From assembly GCA_021806355.1 (NCBI GenBank), contig JAJZXT010000041.1, forward strand, positions 1 through 6,234: DNA of 6,234 bases, written 5' to 3'. Positions 5,225 through 6,234 of this stretch are shown in pieces; positions within the stretch are counted from its first letter, which is position 1, and each line of letters begins with the position of its first letter. The position numbers and the translations under genes are program-made. Under the pieces are notes generated by a model, which worked only from the letters and a program-made list of their open reading frames with translations, did no database searches and was not told the origin of the DNA. This DNA is from Thermoplasmata archaeon. Lineage in GTDB: Archaea; Thermoplasmatota; Thermoplasmata; Thermoplasmatales; Thermoplasmataceae.

Positions 5225-6234
5225 CCTGACTAGCGACAGGTTTTACCTATTACACTTTTATGCCGCTTTTTTCTCGTCAAACAGCTTTCCGTAGCCGATC
5301 TTCTTTAACAATCCGGATGTTTCAGGTCTGAGATTGAGATACCATATTCTGTGCTCTCTCCCAAATGTGATCTCCATCCTCTCAACCCTTGACAGCGAAT
5401 CAAGAAGTTTCTGCATGGTTTCCCATGGATCTTTATTTCCCGATTCCCTCAGGAAATATACAAGGGATGCAATGAGTCTGTAAGCAGTGACCATGACGAA
5501 GACATATGCCCTTACCCTTCTCTCCAGCCTGTGCCTGACCGGAACGATCTCTTCCTGACTCTTCATTGTGCGGAATACCTTCTCCACGAAATCCTTCTCC
5601 AGGTACATATTGACAATCTCGGAAGCTGAGAGTGATGGATCGGTGCATAATATTGCAGATTTGCCATCCAGTTTTTCCGATGCGTTTATCGCCTGTGAGT
5701 GGTATCTCCACTCTATCCTCTTTCCCTCTTTCCTGTTTATCCTCACGCTGATATACTGATCCCATTCCCCAACAATACGGGATATCTCGGTGTGAATTCT
5801 TGCCTCATCCCATTCCATGCATTTCTCTGACAGAATGTCAAGTTCCTTCCCGATCCTGGAAAGCTCCCCGTTTCTCTCATCGCTTTCATTCAATGCCTTC
5901 AGTGGATTAAGGTATACTGCGATATTCCGTTCACTGCCGTAAAGCATTCCATGGGTCAGTACCGAATATATGTGGCCGGTCTTCGCTTTCCTGGTTATGT
6001 TCTGTGGTATTGTCCTGATCCCTGTTTCGGAGAGAATATCCCTGATCTGCTTCACGCTCTTGGGTATTCCCGATATCAGATCCCATCCCGCGGATTCGAC
6101 ATCCTTCGCGTTCTTCGCTGACATGTTCCCCCTGTCCCATATTATGGTGTCATGGGATTTGCCATCTTCCTGTTCCGGGAGGGCAGCAAGCAGGTTCCTT
6201 ATGGTGGTTGATCCAGATCTGGAACCTTCAAACA
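5225..6234 (-). mobile_element. Insertion sequence of the IS4 superfamily (IS1634-like), right-truncated by the window
   Basis: The element holds one transposase gene read leftward, with its 3' end about 33 bases from the neighbouring gene's stop. The noncoding strip 5225-5257 should contain the terminal inverted repeat. It starts with CCTGACTAGCGACAGG (5225-5240), which has CCTG/CAGG ends. The other end lies beyond the window, so neither the inverted repeat nor the target duplication can be confirmed and the left boundary is approximate. Base composition is visibly more GC-rich than the replication genes, as expected for acquired DNA. Confidence 0.65.
5258..6234 (-). CDS. DDE transposase, IS4 superfamily / IS1634-like (5' end outside window)
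   Basis: The frame is open from the right edge to TAA at 5258-5260, about 324 residues, and lacks the N-terminus. The second catalytic Asp is in IIWDRGN (Asp codon 6134-6136), a typical 'aDRG' transposase strand. The third acidic residue lies in YLEKDFVEKVFRTMK (Glu codon 5582-5584). The spacing Y-x2-K-x3-E-x6-K reproduces the IS4 YREK signature with Arg replaced by Lys. LDGKSAILCTD upstream of it, and the RVRAYVFVMVTAYRLIASLVYFL helix after it, are typical of IS1634-type transposases. An internal ATG at 6124 would give 288 residues but would drop the catalytic Asp, so it is not the real start. No internal stop or frameshift is seen, so the visible part looks intact; the first Asp cannot be checked here. 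Confidence 0.9.
   Translation of the reverse strand, partial: FEGSRSGSTTIRNLLAALPEQEDGKSHDTIIWDRGNMSAKNAKDVESAGWDLISGIPKSVKQIRDILSETGIRTIPQNITRKAKTGHIYSVLTHGMLYGSERNIAVYLNPLKALNESDERNGELSRIGKELDILSEKCMEWDEARIHTEISRIVGEWDQYISVRINRKEGKRIEWRYHSQAINASEKLDGKSAILCTDPSLSASEIVNMYLEKDFVEKVFRTMKSQEEIVPVRHRLERRVRAYVFVMVTAYRLIASLVYFLRESGNKDPWETMQKLLDSLSRVERMEITFGREHRIWYLNLRPETSGLLKKIGYGKLFDEKKAA

Noticed and set aside
5433..6140. Alternative-frame minus-strand and plus-strand ORFs within the transposase region
   Set aside because: The transposase frame holds the catalytic and YREK residues; the others are shadows of it.

Overview
This window most likely comes from an archaeon of the Thermoplasmata (Thermoplasmatales-like). 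The anchor gene is an archaeal PCNA sliding clamp. The next recognisable gene in its operon resembles the archaeal GINS replication factor. Starts show two archaeal patterns: TATA-like boxes about 22-30 bases ahead of apparently leaderless genes, and GGAGG/GTGAT Shine-Dalgarno sites inside operons. DNA is moderately AT-rich, with many AGG/AGA and ATA codons. The taxonomic call is an inference from gene content and style.

Layout. Positions 1-257 hold no gene I can support. An all-helical protein of unknown function follows (258-740, +). It converges on an atypical NAD(P)-binding SDR-like protein (737-1576, -), and the two stop codons share one CTAG. Upstream of the SDR gene on the same strand is a 317-residue protein I do not recognise (1607-2560, -). 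A divergent promoter region of about 110 bp separates it from the replication operon.

The replication operon (+) runs PCNA (2672-3412), a 62-codon open frame with no visible start codon (3412-3600), a 98-residue unknown protein (3597-3893) and a GINS-like protein (3890-4309). The last two junctions are ATGA stop/start overlaps and both have strong Shine-Dalgarno sites, so translation is probably coupled. The operon ends in a perfect 19-base palindrome followed by T5. A very AT-rich spacer leads to a protein with an N-terminal ribbon-helix-helix-like segment and a long coiled coil (4478-5224, +). Directly after its stop lies an IS4-superfamily (IS1634-like) insertion sequence whose transposase (5258-6234, -) runs off the right edge.

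How the genes fit together. PCNA tethers DNA polymerase and other factors to DNA, and GINS is part of the CMG helicase. The two unknown polypeptides between them are therefore the best candidates in the window for undescribed replication accessory proteins. How the first of these is translated is the most puzzling feature: start-less, in the -1 frame relative to PCNA, yet coupled to the next gene. The RHH/coiled-coil protein could be a DNA-binding regulator or chromosome-associated factor; nothing in the sequence proves a functional link to replication. I see no CRISPR array, tRNA or rRNA.
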